Shown: one piece after another, positions 63,139 through 64,000 of the stretch
Layout: every line of letters starts with the position of its first letter
How positions within the stretch are numbered: the first letter of the stretch is position 1
Program-made: the position numbers and the translations under genes
The notes under the pieces: model-generated
What the model was told of the DNA's origin: nothing
The model's database searches: none
What the model saw: only the letters and a program-made list of their open reading frames with translations
NCBI RefSeq assembly: GCF_001613405.1
Contig: NZ_BDCH01000012.1
Location: forward strand, 806,001 to 870,000
Source: Nocardia crassostreae
GTDB lineage: Bacteria > Actinomycetota > Actinomycetes > Mycobacteriales > Mycobacteriaceae
DNA length: 64,000 nt
Reading direction: 5' to 3'

Positions 63139-63911
63139 ATGAGAAAACATTCTGCAATCGTTGTGACAGGCTGCGCCGCAATGCTTTAGCGGGCAATGGA
63201 ATGGCGGCGGGTTCCGATGTCGACCCGCCGACGCCGGGGGGACCCGCTCCCGTATCCGAGGCCACGGTCGCCGGTCCGGTCAATGTGGACGCGCTGGCGG
63301 TGACCGTCCGCCCCGATCGCGGCTACCTCACCGGCGTGACGGTCGAGTTCGATCGCACCAGCCACACCGAGTCCGGCGAGAAGCCCGCGGCCGCAACACA
63401 GTTCGTCTTCCTCTTCGACAAATCCATCCGCATCAACGCCGACCGCTTCCCCACCTGCGACCGAGCCGACCTCGCTCGGGGCGGTCCGGCCGCCTGCCCG
63501 GCGGGCTCTCGGGTGGGAGCGGGCACGGCCGATATCCACCCCGGCACGACCGCCGACGTCCTGGTCTTCAATGCGCGCTACGCCAGCGGCGAGCGCGGCG
63601 TCCTGATCACCATTCCCGCCACGGGCGCGATCCTGGAGAACACCCTCGAACCGGTCACCGACGCCTATCGCGCCGACTACGCCTCCGCTCTCGACGAACT
63701 CCTGCCCTCCGCCCTCCCGCCGCAGAACCGCGCCGCCACCACCCGCTTCCGCGTCGAATTCGGCGCCGTGCACACCGATCACCTCGGCGCCCACAGTTTC
63801 CTTGAATCCTTTGCCCTCCCAGGTCAGCCGCTGAAATTCGGCCTTTGGAGCCGCTTCGTCACCGGGCAGACCATTGCTCCGGTCGCCGCGGCGATCCGGT
63901 CGCCGCGGTGA
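63139..63911 (+). pseudogene. Secreted protein, frameshifted in its signal peptide
   Basis: ATG 63139 opens a signal peptide (MRKHSAIVVTGCAAML) that runs into TAG. One extra base in the T run at 63185-63187 would continue it as LLAGNGMAAGSDVDPPTPG, a perfect cleavable signal, and then into a 240-aa beta-rich domain (LTGVTVEFDRTSHTES, FVFLFDKSIRINADRFPTCD). A Cys pair (FPTCD and AACPAG) probably forms a disulfide outside the cell. As sequenced, translation could start only at ATG 63201, without a signal. I do not know the family. Confidence 0.7.
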
Positions 63912-64000
63912 ATTGATACCCGATTCACAGACCCTGATCAGGGCTAGTTGCACGGCTTGTCTTTGTAGTTCGGTATGCGCTTTATTGGTGCGGAAGTGGC
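63912..64000. other. Downstream end of window
   Basis: Eighty-nine bases with lower G+C. No gene, terminator or repeat that I can support. Confidence 0.5.

Overview
The window looks like chromosomal DNA of a mycolate-type actinomycete, most likely Nocardia or a close relative. The evidence is high G+C with strong GC3 bias, a fused HadA/HadB-type dehydratase, a mycolic-acid cyclopropane-synthase-like methyltransferase, a SigK/RskA pair, ESX-type secreted-protein genes and a GH76 mannanase-like gene. This is inference from protein families; no rRNA is present. One tRNA (Ala, GGC) is present. I see no prophage, insertion sequence or CRISPR array.

Layout. 0.2-1.4 kb: cytochrome P450. 1.5-6.2 kb: a tight minus-strand operon of Ser/Thr kinase, 48-aa membrane peptide, TRAFAC-type GTPase and GAP1-like protein, resembling the GTPase-centred signalling or conflict systems of actinobacteria. 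6.3-9.6 kb: PAP2 phosphatase, tRNA-Ala, a DUF4143-type ATPase, a 23-bp-period repeat array and a CopG/VapC toxin-antitoxin pair flanked by similar short repeats. 9.7-24.0 kb: a polyketide operon made of a fully reducing KS-AT-DH-ER-KR-ACP synthase, an alpha-oxoamine synthase (AOS) and a KS-AT-DH-KR-ACP-GNAT synthase. It has no thioesterase, so PLP-dependent off-loading to an aminoketone is the natural hypothesis. 24.5-27.6 kb: divergent YbaB-like gene, small ESX-type protein, large ESX-type protein and a membrane protein. 27.6-34.4 kb: LAL regulator, two alpha/beta hydrolases, a broken conserved gene, a hydrolase remnant and an XRE regulator. 34.4-43.6 kb: GH76 protein, broken acyltransferase, hydrolase without a nucleophile, enoyl-CoA hydratase, orphan NarI-like protein, then a polyol locus (MDR dehydrogenase, mannitol-type PTS IICBA, DeoR regulator). 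43.6-51.2 kb: DUF6196-like, TPR, subtilase, methyltransferase, HadAB, RskA and SigK. 51.3-54.1 kb: FAD monooxygenase with a near-consensus promoter and palindromic operator, MFS exporter and divergent MerR. 54.1-59.9 kb: a minus-strand glycoconjugate operon (epimerase, GT2, ATP-grasp, two membrane proteins, a chimeric ORF). 60.2-63.9 kb: lipoprotein solute-binding protein, TMEM143/DUF3754-like protein and a broken secreted protein.

An unusual number of genes carry lesions. There are in-frame stops in the kinase, the second PKS, a conserved hypothetical and a membrane protein. There are one-base shifts at C5-C7 runs in the PKS-GNAT fusion, the acyltransferase, HadAB and the chimeric ORF. Other shifts occur in the PTS gene and in a signal peptide, and there is an internal deletion between short repeats in the monooxygenase. 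So many lesions in 64 kb suggests sequencing or assembly error as much as real decay. Each is annotated separately so it can be checked.
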